DNA of 62,987 nt from Deinococcus betulae (GCF_020166395.1 NZ_JAIQXU010000026.1:1-62987), one strand, 5' to 3'; shown: positions 18,220 through 27,664, counted from the first letter of the stretch. Translations and numbers: made by a program. Notes: generated by a model from the sequence alone, not told the origin.

Positions 18220-19362
18220 TCAGGACGCCGCAACTTTGCCCGCTGGGCGGCGAACCGCATACAGCAGCGCCCCAGCAAAGGCCGCGCCCCCCAGCGCGAA
18301 GACGCCGCCCACGCCCCAGACCTGCCAGGCCGCGCCGCCCAGCATGGGACCGGCGGCTGCGCCCAGCGCCTCGGCGGTCATGACGGCCCCCCAGGCGGCG
18401 GCGCGCTGGCCCTGCGGCAGGGTGCGCGCCACCAGACCGTTCCAGCCGGTCAGAAAGGCGCCGAAACCCACACCCGCCACCGCCGCCAGCAGCCACAGAA
18501 ACTGGGCGCCCGTCAGCGCTGCCAGGAAAAACCCGGCGCTGAGCAGGGCCAGGCCTGGCAGCAGCGCCCGCCCTGGGTGGTCGCGGTCGGCGTGGCGGCC
18601 CAACCACGCGGCGCTGACGCCGATCAGCACGCCGGTCAGCGCGCCCGGCAGCAGCAGGTCCCCCAGGCGCAGGCCCAGAAAACTCAGCATGGGATACAGG
18701 GTCGTGACCAGCAAGCCTGGCGCCAATGTCTGCACAAAGGCCGTGGGCAGCAGCGCCGCCACACCCCGCCACTCTCGCCAGGGGGCAGGCGCGGTGCGCA
18801 GCGGCAAAGAGGTGCGCCACAGGCTCAGGGCCAGCGCCGCCGCTGCGCCCTGAAGGAGCAGCAGCCCCGTCCAGACGGCCTCCGGCCAGCCCTGCATGAG
18901 GGGGCCAGCCGCCAGGGCGCCGACCAGCACGGCGGGCACAGCGGTCAGGTTGGTCACCGTCAGGGCGCGGGCGGTGCGCTCTGGCCGGGCCAGCGCCTGC
19001 GAGGCGCTCATGACGGCGGGCCACAGCGCCGCGCTGCCGGCCCCCCACACGGCGCAGGCCAGCACCCCCCCCAGGGGCGACGGCAGGGTGCGGGTCAGCC
19101 ACAGGGTCAGCAGGCCCAGCACGCTGCCCGCCAGCAGGGTTGGCCCCAGGCCAGCTCGCGCCACCAGCGCGCCGGCCGGGCCACGCATCAGGGCGTCGGC
19201 CAGGTAGTGTGCCCCGGCCATCACGCCAATCACGGCGGCGCTCAGGCCCAGTGCGGGCCCGCCAATGGGCAGCGCCGCCACAAAAAACGCGGCGCGCACC
19301 GTTTCGCTCAGGGCGAGCAGGGCCAGCAGCCGCAGCATGGTCAGGGGCCGCTGCCAGAGCAT
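18220..19362 (-). CDS. MFS transporter
   Basis: 380 residues with about 12 hydrophobic spans. The start at ATG 19362 has TACAAT seven bases upstream and no Shine-Dalgarno, indicating leaderless translation. The MFS cytoplasmic-loop region is seen as WLGRHADRDHPGRALL (a motif-A-like GxxxDR after helix 8). Substrate cannot be deduced; overall character is that of a drug or metabolite exporter. The next gene, the pectate-lyase-like protein, is divergent. Confidence 0.82.
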   Translation of the reverse strand: MLWQRPLTMLRLLALLALSETVRAAFFVAALPIGGPALGLSAAVIGVMAGAHYLADALMRGPAGALVARAGLGPTLLAGSVLGLLTLWLTRTLPSPLGGVLACAVWGAGSAALWPAVMSASQALARPERTARALTVTNLTAVPAVLVGALAAGPLMQGWPEAVWTGLLLLQGAAAALALSLWRTSLPLRTAPAPWREWRGVAALLPTAFVQTLAPGLLVTTLYPMLSFLGLRLGDLLLPGALTGVLIGVSAAWLGRHADRDHPGRALLPGLALLSAGFFLAALTGAQFLWLLAAVAGVGFGAFLTGWNGLVARTLPQGQRAAAWGAVMTAEALGAAAGPMLGGAAWQVWGVGGVFALGGAAFAGALLYAVRRPAGKVAAS

Positions 19363-19677
19363 CGCGCCGATTGTATCCGGGGAAGGTGAAGGAAAAACGC
19401 CACAGGAGCCTAGGAGACCAGCGGCAAAGCTCTTCAGGCCTGGGGCGTGCCTCCGCCAGCCTGTAAAAACAAGCCTGTTCAAAGTAGCCAGGAGGTGACT
19501 GCCCATTCCGTTTTGCACCAGTTCTGCCGACAGGGCCAGCCGCCTTCCCCAATTCGTGGGCCCGTTCGGCGTGCCTTGACGCTCCGCCTCACCCTTGTCC
19601 ATTTCCGCTTTTCAGACTTCTGCAAGGCCGCGCCCCCTATGCTCCGGAGCAGTTCGGACCACGAGGGGAGGCCCAGC
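19363..19677. other. Divergent promoter region
   Basis: About 315 bases between the MFS and pectate-lyase-like genes. It holds the MFS -10 box at its left end and TATGCT at 19638-19643, the likely -10 of the lyase-like gene, whose leader then carries GGGGAGG. Confidence 0.45.
19370..19375 (-). promoter_or_regulatory. -10 box of leaderless MFS gene
   Basis: TACAAT on the minus strand, seven bases before ATG 19362. Confidence 0.6.
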
Positions 19678-21201
19678 ATGCACAGAGGACGGCTGTTCGG
19701 AATGCTCGCGCTGCTCATGGCGTCGGCGCTGCCGGGGCACCCCGCAGGCGCCGCGCTGGCCCGTCAGAGCCAGGCCGCCCTGCCCGCCTTTCCGGGGGCC
19801 GAGGGCTTTGGGGCGGGCGCCAGTGGCGGTCGGGGCGGGCGCGTGCTGGCCGTGACCACCCTGGCAGCGTCGGGGCCGGGGTCGCTGCAAGCGGCGCTGG
19901 ACCAGAAGGGACCGCGCACCATCGTTTTCCGGGTCAGCGGCGTGATCCAGGGCGTGCCGGTGCTGACGCAGCCCGACGTGACGGTGGCGGGCCAAACCTC
20001 GCCGGGCGGGGTCATCCTGCGCGGCCTGCTGATTGAAGGCGAGACGGTGTGCGAGGCCGACGGCTGCCCGTTGCCTCCCGTCACACCGCGCAACTTCATC
20101 GTGCGTCATCTGCGCCTGCGCCCCGCCGGGATAGGGGACGACGGCCTGCGCCTGCACCGCGCCAAACTGGGCATCATTGACCACGTATCGGTGGGCAACG
20201 CCTCGGACGAGGCCGTGCAGATCTCCTTTTCCAGCGACATCACGGTGCAGCGCAGCCTGTTTGCCGAGACGGTGGGTGACCACGCTGAATTTGGCGGGAT
20301 GCTGCTCAATTACACCGATCCGGGGCGCGGCTTTCCCCTGACCCGCCTGTCTCTTCACCACAACCTCTGGAACCGTATCGTGGGCCGCTTGCCCGAGTTC
20401 AGCCGCGAGAACCCCAGCGCCAGCGGCACAGCAGCCGACTACGAGCTGTCCAACAACGTGATGTACGACCCCAGCCGCCCGGTCAGTCTCAGTCAGACCG
20501 CGCGGGTGAATGCCGAGGCCGGAGGCTACGCTTCGCAGCCGCTGTACTACCGCCTGAACGCAGTGGGTAACCTCTTTTACGCGCAGCCCAGCCGCTTTAA
20601 CCACGGCATGTTCACGCTGGAAGGGGCGGGGCGACCCGAGGAAGGCTACCTGCCGGCCAGCACGCCCACCCGGCTGTTTCTGTCCGGCAACCGGGTCAAC
20701 CTGTTTCCGGCACAGCGCGACTTTGGGCTGGTGTACTGCTGCAACGACTTTGCCGAGGCGGCACAGACAGGGGGCCTGCCCTTTGCCCAGACGCCGCCCC
20801 CCTTTGCCGCCCCGGCCCGGCACCCCTTTCCGGCCATCACCTACCACCCAGCAGACGAGTTGCTGACCCTCCTGGCGCGCGACGTGGGCGCGCTGCCCCG
20901 CGACCCGATGGACCGCCGCCTGATGGCCCACGTGGCGGCACGAACGTTTGACCCGGCACCTCAGGACACCAACCCGGCGGGCGACGCACTGCGACTGGAT
21001 TTCACGGCGCCGCCCCCAGCGCCAGCCGACACCGACGGCGACGGCATGCCTGACAGCTGGGAGCGCGCCAGCGGCCTGAATCCGGCGGCGGCAGCGGACG
21101 GTAACACCACCACCCTGTCACTGGCCCGACTGGGGCGCGCCGGCTACACCAACCTAGAGGTGTACCTGCACGACCGTGCCCAGAACGTGGCCAGACCATA
21201 A
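19678..21201 (+). CDS. Secreted pectate-lyase-like beta-helix protein
   Basis: 507 residues starting at ATG 19678 after GGGGAGG. Signal peptide to about AGAALA. The body opens FPGAEGFGAGASGGRGG, the usual start of PL1/PL9-like pectate lyases, then a right-handed beta-helix pattern (GPGSLQAALDQKGPRTIVFRV, VTVAGQTSPGGVIL, FIVRHLRLRP, IIDHVSVGNASDEAVQI). The C-terminus has a calcium-loop segment DTDGDGMPDSWERASGLNP as in thrombospondin-3/dockerin-like repeats. It probably acts on extracellular polysaccharide; the substrate is not established. Confidence 0.85.
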   Translation: MHRGRLFGMLALLMASALPGHPAGAALARQSQAALPAFPGAEGFGAGASGGRGGRVLAVTTLAASGPGSLQAALDQKGPRTIVFRVSGVIQGVPVLTQPDVTVAGQTSPGGVILRGLLIEGETVCEADGCPLPPVTPRNFIVRHLRLRPAGIGDDGLRLHRAKLGIIDHVSVGNASDEAVQISFSSDITVQRSLFAETVGDHAEFGGMLLNYTDPGRGFPLTRLSLHHNLWNRIVGRLPEFSRENPSASGTAADYELSNNVMYDPSRPVSLSQTARVNAEAGGYASQPLYYRLNAVGNLFYAQPSRFNHGMFTLEGAGRPEEGYLPASTPTRLFLSGNRVNLFPAQRDFGLVYCCNDFAEAAQTGGLPFAQTPPPFAAPARHPFPAITYHPADELLTLLARDVGALPRDPMDRRLMAHVAARTFDPAPQDTNPAGDALRLDFTAPPPAPADTDGDGMPDSWERASGLNPAAAADGNTTTLSLARLGRAGYTNLEVYLHDRAQNVARP

Positions 21202-21209
21202 AAGAACAC

Positions 21210-21253
21210 AGCCAGCAGCCCCCGCCACCGTGGTGGGCAAGGGCTGCTGGGCA
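21210..21253 (+). terminator. Nested hairpin after lyase-like gene
   Basis: An outer stem CCAGCAGCCC / GGGCTGCTGG encloses an inner CCGCCACC / GGTGGG hairpin, 9 bases after the stop. There is no T-run, so termination is only likely. Confidence 0.4.
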
Positions 21254-21281
21254 GGGCCAGAAGTGGGAACTGGCGGCTAGA

Positions 21282-21308
21282 AAAGGGCCTGCCGGTGGGG
21301 GCCGGCAG
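21282..21308 (-). terminator. Terminator of the 21335 gene
   Basis: On the minus strand a 7-bp stem CTGCCGG / CCGGCAG is followed by GCCCTTTTC. It is placed 27 bases after the stop of the 21335-22243 gene. Confidence 0.6.
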
Positions 21309-21334
21309 ACCTGAAGATCAGCGTGAGGGTGGTT

Positions 21335-22243
21335 TTACGGCTGTGAGGGCGGCGTGACTGGAGCCTGGGTGCCTGGCGTGGCGGGGTCAGGGGCTGCCGG
21401 CTCGGGCGCGACGGTGCCGTCCGGGGCTGTTTCAGGCGCCGCTGGCTCTGTGGATTCGGTGGCCGGGTCTTCAGAGTCCGTGGCGGGTTCCCCGGTCTCA
21501 GAAGTGTCGGTGGCCGGCGTCTCAGATTCAGTGGCTGGGTCTTCAGCAGACGCTGGGGTGTCCTCGGCAGCGGTGTCTTCAGCTGGGACCGCCTCTTCTT
21601 CAGCTGCAGCCGCCCCGGCAGCGGTGTCCATCACGCGCGACAGGGCCACGACGGTCAGCCCAAACTGGGTTCTGGTGCTCAGCTCGTAGGTCTGGTCATC
21701 TTTCTGAAGGCGTAGGGCGGTTGCGGTGGTCCCGGTGCCTGCTGGCTCGTTCTGCGCAGGCGTATACCCTTCAGCTGCCAGCGCTTCGGCGGTGCGGGCC
21801 AGGGCGTCTTCAGTCCCCGCCGCGTAAATTAGCGCCTCACCCAGCACGGTGGGCACGGTTTTCAGCACCTCCTCGCCGCTCAGCACTGGGACCTTTACGC
21901 TGCCCGCAGCAGGCAAGCTGGCGGGAGCGCTGCTCTCCGGGGCAGCTTCGGCTTCGGCGGGGGTGGCCTCAGCCGGGGCAGTGGTGGGCGCCACCTCGGT
22001 TGCAGGCGCCGTGTCTGTGGCGGGGGCCGGCTCGGTGGCTGGCTCCGCCGGCTCAGTGGTCGCCGGGTTGGTCGGTGTCTGTGCAGGTGCCGTCGGTGCT
22101 GGCGGTGCGGGGATGGTCTGGGTCGCTGGGAGATTCAGGTTAGGCAACACGGGTTCGCCACTCTGGGCCAGGGTCGGGCCAGCGAGCAGACTCAGAGTAA
22201 GCAGGGCCAGAACCGAGCGGGCAGAAGAAGGGAAAGTTCGCAT
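21335..22243 (-). CDS. Exported Pro/Ala/Thr/Glu-rich protein
   Basis: 302 residues with a signal peptide (ALLTLSLLAGPTLA). Two long disordered, acidic Ala/Pro/Thr/Glu stretches (residues about 40-110 and 220-302) flank a compact domain of roughly 100 residues (VKVPVLSGEEVLKTVPTVLG ... TYELSTRTQFGLTVVALSRVMD). I do not recognise the domain. Start ATG 22243 with AGAGGT upstream. It may span or decorate the cell wall; no function is claimed. Confidence 0.75.
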   Translation of the reverse strand: MRTFPSSARSVLALLTLSLLAGPTLAQSGEPVLPNLNLPATQTIPAPPAPTAPAQTPTNPATTEPAEPATEPAPATDTAPATEVAPTTAPAEATPAEAEAAPESSAPASLPAAGSVKVPVLSGEEVLKTVPTVLGEALIYAAGTEDALARTAEALAAEGYTPAQNEPAGTGTTATALRLQKDDQTYELSTRTQFGLTVVALSRVMDTAAGAAAAEEEAVPAEDTAAEDTPASAEDPATESETPATDTSETGEPATDSEDPATESTEPAAPETAPDGTVAPEPAAPDPATPGTQAPVTPPSQP

Positions 22244-22798
22244 GTCACACCTCTGGGACGGGGCCGCGTCGGGCACCCTGAGAAAAAGTGAACGGCGGCG
22301 CGGCGCCTGTTCCTGCCTTTCACCCTGCCGCCGCGACCTGCGCTTTCTCTGCGGGCAGGCTCAAGGGGGCACCTGGCCTTTTCTCAGGGCGGCGCCAGCG
22401 CCGGCTCACCGGGCTCAGGGCCACGTCACAGCGGCTTCATCTGGGCACGGTCAAAAGGCCGAGTGGGAGCGGGGCTCTCTTATGCCGTTAACTCAGGGCC
22501 GAGGCTGGAGGATGAGGCAGGTTCTCACCGCGCCGGGCCGTGTGGGTGGGCCTCCAACCCTGCTGCATGAGGGCTGAATCTCATGGGGCGGTTGATCGGG
22601 GCTGCCATCGCCAGCGTCCCAGGCGGCATTTCTCCTTACATCCAGCCCATCCTCTATGGCCCCTTCCTTGGTCCACTTGCCCTGGTGACCTTGAAGTCAG
22701 CTGCCGTAAGGGGCATGTCAGGTCCGGCGCGCAAGATTGCGTGGCGTACAAGGAACGGCGCACTGCGCTTTTCGCTTCTGAAAGGAGGCTTCTGATTC
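22244..22798. other. Intergenic region
   Basis: About 555 bases between divergent genes. A 70-codon frame at 22583-22795 has weak codon bias and no ribosome site and was not called. The right end has AAAGGAGG, the ribosome site of the 22799 gene. Confidence 0.45.
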
Positions 22799-23176
22799 AT
22801 GACGCTGCATGACCAGACGGGCTTTACCGTCAATCCGCTGCTGTTTGTGCCGGTGGCCAACTTTCCCCAGGTCACCGCGCTGCCTGAGCGCCATACCCTT
22901 CCCGGCGCCGAACTGCTGGTGTTCCGCTTTGCCAATGGCTACGGCGCCGCCGTGACCCGGCAGATGTCGCGCCCCGACGACACCGCCTTTGAATTCTGCG
23001 TGCTGGACTGCACTCTGCCCGAGCCGCAGCCCTGCCTGACCACGCCGGTCGCGGCGGCCTTCCGCTCGGGGCTGTCGCACACCGACGCCCACGCCCTGCT
23101 GATGCTGGCCGAGCGCCTGCCGCTACACGAGCGCTGTGTGGAGGCGAACACCGCCCTGATTGAAGAAGAGTTCTAA
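22799..23176 (+). CDS. Conserved hypothetical protein
   Basis: 125 residues, soluble, no signal peptide, preceded by a strong AAAGGAGG. Mixed alpha/beta character with three cysteines in the second half (FEFCVLDCTLPEPQPC) and a helical, acidic C-terminus (HERCVEANTALIEEEF). I do not recognise a family. Two Cys pairs could suggest metal binding or a redox role, but the spacing matches no motif I know. Confidence 0.7.
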   Translation: MTLHDQTGFTVNPLLFVPVANFPQVTALPERHTLPGAELLVFRFANGYGAAVTRQMSRPDDTAFEFCVLDCTLPEPQPCLTTPVAAAFRSGLSHTDAHALLMLAERLPLHERCVEANTALIEEEF

Positions 23177-23310
23177 GGTCGGTCCTTGGGTGTGCCCGGC
23201 GTTCCTGAACTGGACGCCGGGCACACTGCCTTGGGCCAAATGCAGACGGTTCAGCCTGAAGAACAGAGCGGCTCTTTGCCGCCAAGTACGCGATAGACGG
23301 CCCCATCCGC

Positions 23311-23316
23311 TATGCT
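23311..23316 (+). promoter_or_regulatory. -10 box of penicillin acylase gene
   Basis: TATGCT 13 bases before ATG 23330; the spacing leaves a leader of only a few nucleotides. Confidence 0.45.
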
Positions 23317-23329
23317 GGGCGGACATCAC

Positions 23330-25720
23330 ATGAAGACCACACAGGGCAAGAGGCGTGGGGGGTGGGGCCGCCGGGTGGCCACCGGGCTGCTGGGGACCGC
23401 GTTGGTGCTGGGGGCCGCCGGAGCGGGCGGCTACAGCTGGCTGCGCCTGACCTCAGAGCCGCGCACGGCGGGCGCCCTGACGGCCGCCGGGCTGGGCCAG
23501 AGCGTGCAGGTCACGCGCGACGCCTGGGGCGTGCCGCACATTCGCGCGCAGACCGATGAGGACGCGGTATTTGCGCTGGGCTTCGTGCACTGGCAAGACC
23601 GCGCCTGGCAGATGGATTTTCAGCGCCGGGTGGCCCAGGGCCGCCTCTCGGAGGTGCTGGGCGAAGCCGCACTGGGCCAGGACCGCTTCCTGCGCACCTG
23701 GGGCTTTCAGCGCGCGGCCCTGTCGGCACTGCCGGCCCTGGAAGACCGCACCCGCCGCCTGATCCGCGCCTACACGGCAGGGGTCAATGCGGCGCAGGCC
23801 CAGGGCAAGGTGGCCCCGGAGTTCCGGATTCTGGGCTACCGCCCGGAGCCCTGGCAGGAGGTGGACAGCCTGTCGTGGAGCAAGCTGATGGCCTTTGACC
23901 TGGGCGGCAACTACGAAGAAGAGGTGCTGGGCACGCGGGTGGTGGAGCGGCTGGGCGAGGGCGGCCTGGACGCGGTGATGGCCCCGTATCCGGCCGGGGC
24001 GCCGACCATCCTCAGCGCCGATGAACTGCCGCCGCAGGCCGCCCAGCCAGCGAGCCGTCTCCCCTCCCAGGCGGTGCCGCCGGGCGCGCTGGCCGAGTTA
24101 CGGGCCCACCTGGCCGCCGCACGCACGCTGGGCCTGCAGGCCGTGCCGGGCAAGGGCAGCAACGACTGGGTAGTGGGCGGCGCCCGCACCGAGAGCGGCA
24201 AGCCCATTCTGGCCGACGACCCTCACCTGGCCCTGACTGCCCCGATGCTGTGGTATCTGGCCGACCTTCAGGGCGGCGGGCTCAACGCCATCGGGGCCAG
24301 CATTCCGGGCCTGCCCGCCATCGTGATTGGGCGCAACGAGCGGGTGGCCTGGGGCGTGACCAACGTGAACCCCGACGTGCAGGACCTGTACCTGGAACCC
24401 GAAGACGCGACCTTCCGCACCCGCACCGAGGTCATTCGGGTCAAGGGCCAGCCGGACGTGACCCTGATGGTGCGCGAGAGTGCCCACGGCCCGGTGGTCA
24501 GCGGCGCCGGCGCCGAGGGGCTGGGGCCGCGCGTGGCCCTGAAGTGGACGGCGCTGGCGGCAGGCGACACCACGATGGACGCCTTTCTGGGCCTCAATTA
24601 CGCGCAGAACTGGCCGGACTTTACCCGCGCATTGTCCCGGTACGTGGCCCCCAGCCAGAGCTTTGTCTACGCCGATGTAGACGGCAACACCGGGTACTAT
24701 GCGCCGGGCCGCGTGCCCATCCGCCGGGGCTGGGACGGCAGCCTGCCGGTCAGCGGAGACGGCTCGCGCGAGTGGCAGGGCTTCATTCCTTTCGAGCAGC
24801 TCCCGCATGTGTACAACCCCAAAGACAACCTGGTGGTCACGGCCAACAACCAGGTGACCCCGCCGGGCTTCCCCTACGCACTGGGCAATGCCCGCAACTG
24901 GTCCGAGCCGTACCGCGCCGCGCGCATCACCGCGCTGCTTGAGGCTAAACCCAAACTCAGCGTGGCCGACGTGCAGGCCACCCAGACCGACACGCTCAGT
25001 CCCATGTGGCCGGACTTCAGGCCGCTGCTGCTGGCCGCGCGCCCTGCGGACGATGAAGCCCGGCGCGCCCTTGAGGCGCTGCACGGCTGGGACGGCCAGC
25101 AGACGGTAGAGAGCGTGCCCAGCCTGCTGTTTGAAGCCTGGATGATGGGGCTGCGCGAGATGGCCCGCGACGAACTGAACGACGAGACCGTCATGAACAG
25201 CCTCTCGGTCCTGAATCAGTTGCGTGGGGACGGCGAGCTGTGCGCCGTGCAGGGTCAGGGCGACTGCGCCTCTCTGCTGACCCGCACCCTGACGGCGGCC
25301 CTGACTGACCTGCGGGAGCGCCTGGGGCCGGATATGACCCGCTGGACCTACGGCCGGCTGCATCAGGTGGCCAGCAATCACCGCGCCTTTGGCAAGGTGA
25401 GCGCCCTGGCCTGGCTGTTTAACCACTCGGCGCCGACCCCCGGCGGCACGAACACCGTGAATGTGGCGCGCCCCGAGCACGGCACCTTCCGCCAGACGCA
25501 CGGCCCCAGCTACCGCCAGATTGTGGACCTGAGTGACCCTGACCGCAGCCTGTATATCGGCAGCCTGGGGCAAGCGGGCAGTCCGCTGGCTCCGCACGCC
25601 GACGACCAGATGAAGCGCTGGATTGCCGGTGAGTACCTGCCCATGAGCACCCGCCCGCAGGACTGGGGCCAGGCGCGCACCCTGACGCTGCAGCCCACAG
25701 CGGGGTCAAGCGTTCCCTGA
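23330..25720 (+). CDS. Penicillin acylase family (peptidase S45) amidohydrolase
   Basis: 796-residue Ntn hydrolase. ATG 23330 gives a membrane-anchor or signal segment (RVATGLLGTALVLGAAGAGGYSW). The alpha part starts VQVTRDAWGVPHIRAQTDEDAVFALGF with WQMDFQRR; the autocleavage site is GKG-Ser277 (KGSNDWVVGG), the Ser becoming the new N-terminal nucleophile, followed by ADDPHLAL and VAWGVTNVNPDVQDLY as in S45 enzymes. Members cleave amides such as beta-lactam side chains or acyl-homoserine lactones. Substrate unknown. A TATGCT box at 23311-23316 suggests a very short leader. Confidence 0.9.
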   Translation: MKTTQGKRRGGWGRRVATGLLGTALVLGAAGAGGYSWLRLTSEPRTAGALTAAGLGQSVQVTRDAWGVPHIRAQTDEDAVFALGFVHWQDRAWQMDFQRRVAQGRLSEVLGEAALGQDRFLRTWGFQRAALSALPALEDRTRRLIRAYTAGVNAAQAQGKVAPEFRILGYRPEPWQEVDSLSWSKLMAFDLGGNYEEEVLGTRVVERLGEGGLDAVMAPYPAGAPTILSADELPPQAAQPASRLPSQAVPPGALAELRAHLAAARTLGLQAVPGKGSNDWVVGGARTESGKPILADDPHLALTAPMLWYLADLQGGGLNAIGASIPGLPAIVIGRNERVAWGVTNVNPDVQDLYLEPEDATFRTRTEVIRVKGQPDVTLMVRESAHGPVVSGAGAEGLGPRVALKWTALAAGDTTMDAFLGLNYAQNWPDFTRALSRYVAPSQSFVYADVDGNTGYYAPGRVPIRRGWDGSLPVSGDGSREWQGFIPFEQLPHVYNPKDNLVVTANNQVTPPGFPYALGNARNWSEPYRAARITALLEAKPKLSVADVQATQTDTLSPMWPDFRPLLLAARPADDEARRALEALHGWDGQQTVESVPSLLFEAWMMGLREMARDELNDETVMNSLSVLNQLRGDGELCAVQGQGDCASLLTRTLTAALTDLRERLGPDMTRWTYGRLHQVASNHRAFGKVSALAWLFNHSAPTPGGTNTVNVARPEHGTFRQTHGPSYRQIVDLSDPDRSLYIGSLGQAGSPLAPHADDQMKRWIAGEYLPMSTRPQDWGQARTLTLQPTAGSSVP

Positions 25721-25842
25721 GACGTTGCGTTTACCCCAGACCAACCGGGCAGGGCGCAAACACAGGCCCTCGCGGCTCACAGTTCGCGTTTCCGAAAGGC
25801 CACCGCAACGGCTCCGTTTCCGCTGCGAGTGCCTGAACTCGG

Positions 25843-25848
25843 TAGACT
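25843..25848 (+). promoter_or_regulatory. -10 box of leaderless DdrA-like gene
   Basis: TAGACT seven bases before ATG 25856. Confidence 0.55.
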
Positions 25849-25855
25849 GCCGGAC

Positions 25856-26455
25856 ATGGCTGAACCTTCCCGCGTGCGCGACGCGCTGCGCGCCAGCATG
25901 ACCGCCTGGGCCACCCTAAGTGTGCGCGGCGACCAGGCGCGCGTGACCCTGACCCCCGATCTGGCTGTGCTGTCGGCGCAGCTGGACGCCATTGACCCCG
26001 GCTGGAGCCTGACCTGGGCCTGCGACCATGTGACGCCGCCCATCGTGCGCGCCCGCCTGGGCGTGCTGGGCGCCACCCGCGAAGGCCTGGCCACCGGGCA
26101 CACCCTGGCCGATGCCAAATTGGCCGCCCTGGCCGACCTGGCCCGTAGCTACGGCGTGCAGCCCAGCAGCGAGGCGGTGTGGGTGGAATACGACCCCGAA
26201 GACGGGGCCAACACCGCCGAACTGGAAGCCGAGACCCCCGCGCCCCAGGCGCCGGCCAGCCGCCCCCTGCCCAAAGAGCCGCCGCGCGATCCCCAGATGG
26301 ACAAGGCCCGGCGCCACATTGAAGACTTACTGGAGCAGCTGAAGGTGGCGGGCCGGGGCGGAGACGCCGCCCGCATCCTGATGCGCGGGTACGGCGAGAC
26401 CCTGGACGAAAGCCGCGCCATCTACAAGGAACTGCAGACGCTGCTCAAAGGCTAG
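25856..26455 (+). CDS. Possible DdrA/Rad52-like single-strand annealing protein
   Basis: 199 residues, leaderless. The N-terminal 110 residues follow the order I associate with Rad52/DdrA: LSAQLDAIDPGWSLTW, then VRARLGVLGATREG, then a helix AKLAALADLARSYGV and a closing VWVEYD strand. In DdrA the equivalent parts read like a GWSFDW strand, a GxLxVLGxTR strand and a DALKRAA..FGIG helix. An acidic Pro-rich linker leads to a C-terminal helical domain (MDKARRHIEDLLEQLKVAGRGGDAARILMRGYG), as in the helical tail of Rad52-type proteins. DdrA binds 3' single-strand DNA ends and protects them. The assignment is by eye and remote. The metallophosphoesterase gene follows with its own promoter. Confidence 0.55.
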   Translation: MAEPSRVRDALRASMTAWATLSVRGDQARVTLTPDLAVLSAQLDAIDPGWSLTWACDHVTPPIVRARLGVLGATREGLATGHTLADAKLAALADLARSYGVQPSSEAVWVEYDPEDGANTAELEAETPAPQAPASRPLPKEPPRDPQMDKARRHIEDLLEQLKVAGRGGDAARILMRGYGETLDESRAIYKELQTLLKG

Positions 26456-26525
26456 GGGCGCCTGAGTCCTTGGCCCACAGGCGGGCACCCCCAGACGGCC
26501 TGATGGGGCGCCCGCCGTCACCCGC

Positions 26526-26531
26526 TATGCT
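26526..26531 (+). promoter_or_regulatory. -10 box of leaderless phosphoesterase gene
   Basis: TATGCT seven bases before ATG 26539. It decides the start: longer in-frame starts upstream would lie before the promoter. Confidence 0.6.
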
Positions 26532-26538
26532 GGAGCCA

Positions 26539-27300
26539 ATGCGGAAGTTCCTGGCTTTCGGTGACGTTCACGCCGATTTCGACACGCTCTGGGCGGCGCT
26601 GCGGGCCGCCAGCTGTGCCGATGGTGCGGGGCAACCCACGCCGCCTGTGCAGGCCGGGCTGTATCAGGTCATCCTGATCGGTGACCTCGTTCATCCTAAA
26701 AACGAGCGGGAATACAGCCGCCTGACCGGCCTGCCGCGCTTTGACCCCAAAGACCCCGACCACCTGTTCCTGGCGGCCCGTGAACAGGTCAAGCACCTTG
26801 AGCGCCTCAAGGCCTACCAGGCGGCGGCGCCGCACGCCATTCACATCATCCTGGGCAACCACGACGACGCCGTACTGAACACCAGCTACATGCTGGGCAC
26901 CAGCGGCGGCCTGATTCACGCCGAGTTTGACCCGGCGCACGGCGGCCTGCACCTGCCTGACCACCTGGCCGCCTGGATGCGCACCTTCCCGCGCGAAATC
27001 CGGGTGGGGGATGTGCAGTTTGCCCACGTGTCGCCCCTGCCCGCGCACGCCTATTACGACGACCTGTTCTACGCCGACCACAGTTCCAAGCGCTGGTACC
27101 GAGAATCGCCCGAGTACGTGAAGATGGCCGGGCTGGAGTTCGGCGTCTACGGCCACACCCAGATGGAAGGCGGCATCCTGCTGCCCGAAGATCACCCCTT
27201 CGCCATGATTGACGCCCTGCATAAGCGCGAATACCTGGAACTAATGCTGGACTCGGGCCAGGAGTATCCAGTGCAGAGCGTGCGCGCCGCCCCGTTCTGA
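26539..27300 (+). CDS. Calcineurin-like metallophosphoesterase
   Basis: 253 residues. All metal-binding motifs are seen in order: FGDVHADF, LIGDLVH, LGNHDDA, an FAHVSPLP histidine and VYGHTQMEG. Such enzymes hydrolyse phosphomonoesters or diesters (phosphoproteins, dinucleoside tetraphosphates, cyclic nucleotides or nucleic acids) with two metals. An insertion between motifs II and III (residues about 55-100) is rich in charged residues. The substrate cannot be assigned. It lies downstream of the DdrA-like gene but has its own promoter. Confidence 0.88.
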   Translation: MRKFLAFGDVHADFDTLWAALRAASCADGAGQPTPPVQAGLYQVILIGDLVHPKNEREYSRLTGLPRFDPKDPDHLFLAAREQVKHLERLKAYQAAAPHAIHIILGNHDDAVLNTSYMLGTSGGLIHAEFDPAHGGLHLPDHLAAWMRTFPREIRVGDVQFAHVSPLPAHAYYDDLFYADHSSKRWYRESPEYVKMAGLEFGVYGHTQMEGGILLPEDHPFAMIDALHKREYLELMLDSGQEYPVQSVRAAPF

Positions 27301-27434
27301 ACGGACGAAGCTGTGACCTCCTGAAGCGTGAGTGCGTGAGTCTGGAGAAGCGCTCCGCACCGGCCGACCCCGCCCGCCTGAGCAGGTCAGAGCAACAGGT
27401 CGTTTCAGCCCAGCGCCCCACAAGTGTGGCGCGG

Positions 27435-27463
27435 TTGACAAGCCCGCAGGCCGCCGTTATCCT
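27435..27463 (+). promoter_or_regulatory. Sigma-A promoter of the tRNA pair
   Basis: TTGACA at 27435-27440, exactly 17 bases, then TATCCT at 27458-27463. This is the only fully canonical -35/-10 pair I noted in the window. Transcription should begin near 27470, 30 bases before tRNA-Asp. Confidence 0.8.
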
Positions 27464-27501
27464 TAACCCCGCTGCTTTTTGCAGCTTCTTCCAAAGCGTT
27501 T

Positions 27502-27579
<78 letters not shown>

Positions 27580-27582
27580 GAA

Positions 27583-27658
<76 letters not shown>

Positions 27659-27664
27659 AGAACG

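Noticed and set aside
18070..19389. 439-codon plus-strand frame
   Set aside because: Antisense of the MFS gene, with Gln/His/Arg-rich nonsense composition.
22583..22795. 70-codon frame (MGRLIGAAIASVPGG..)
   Set aside because: Weak third-position bias, no ribosome site or close -10 box, and its end overlaps the ribosome site of the next gene.
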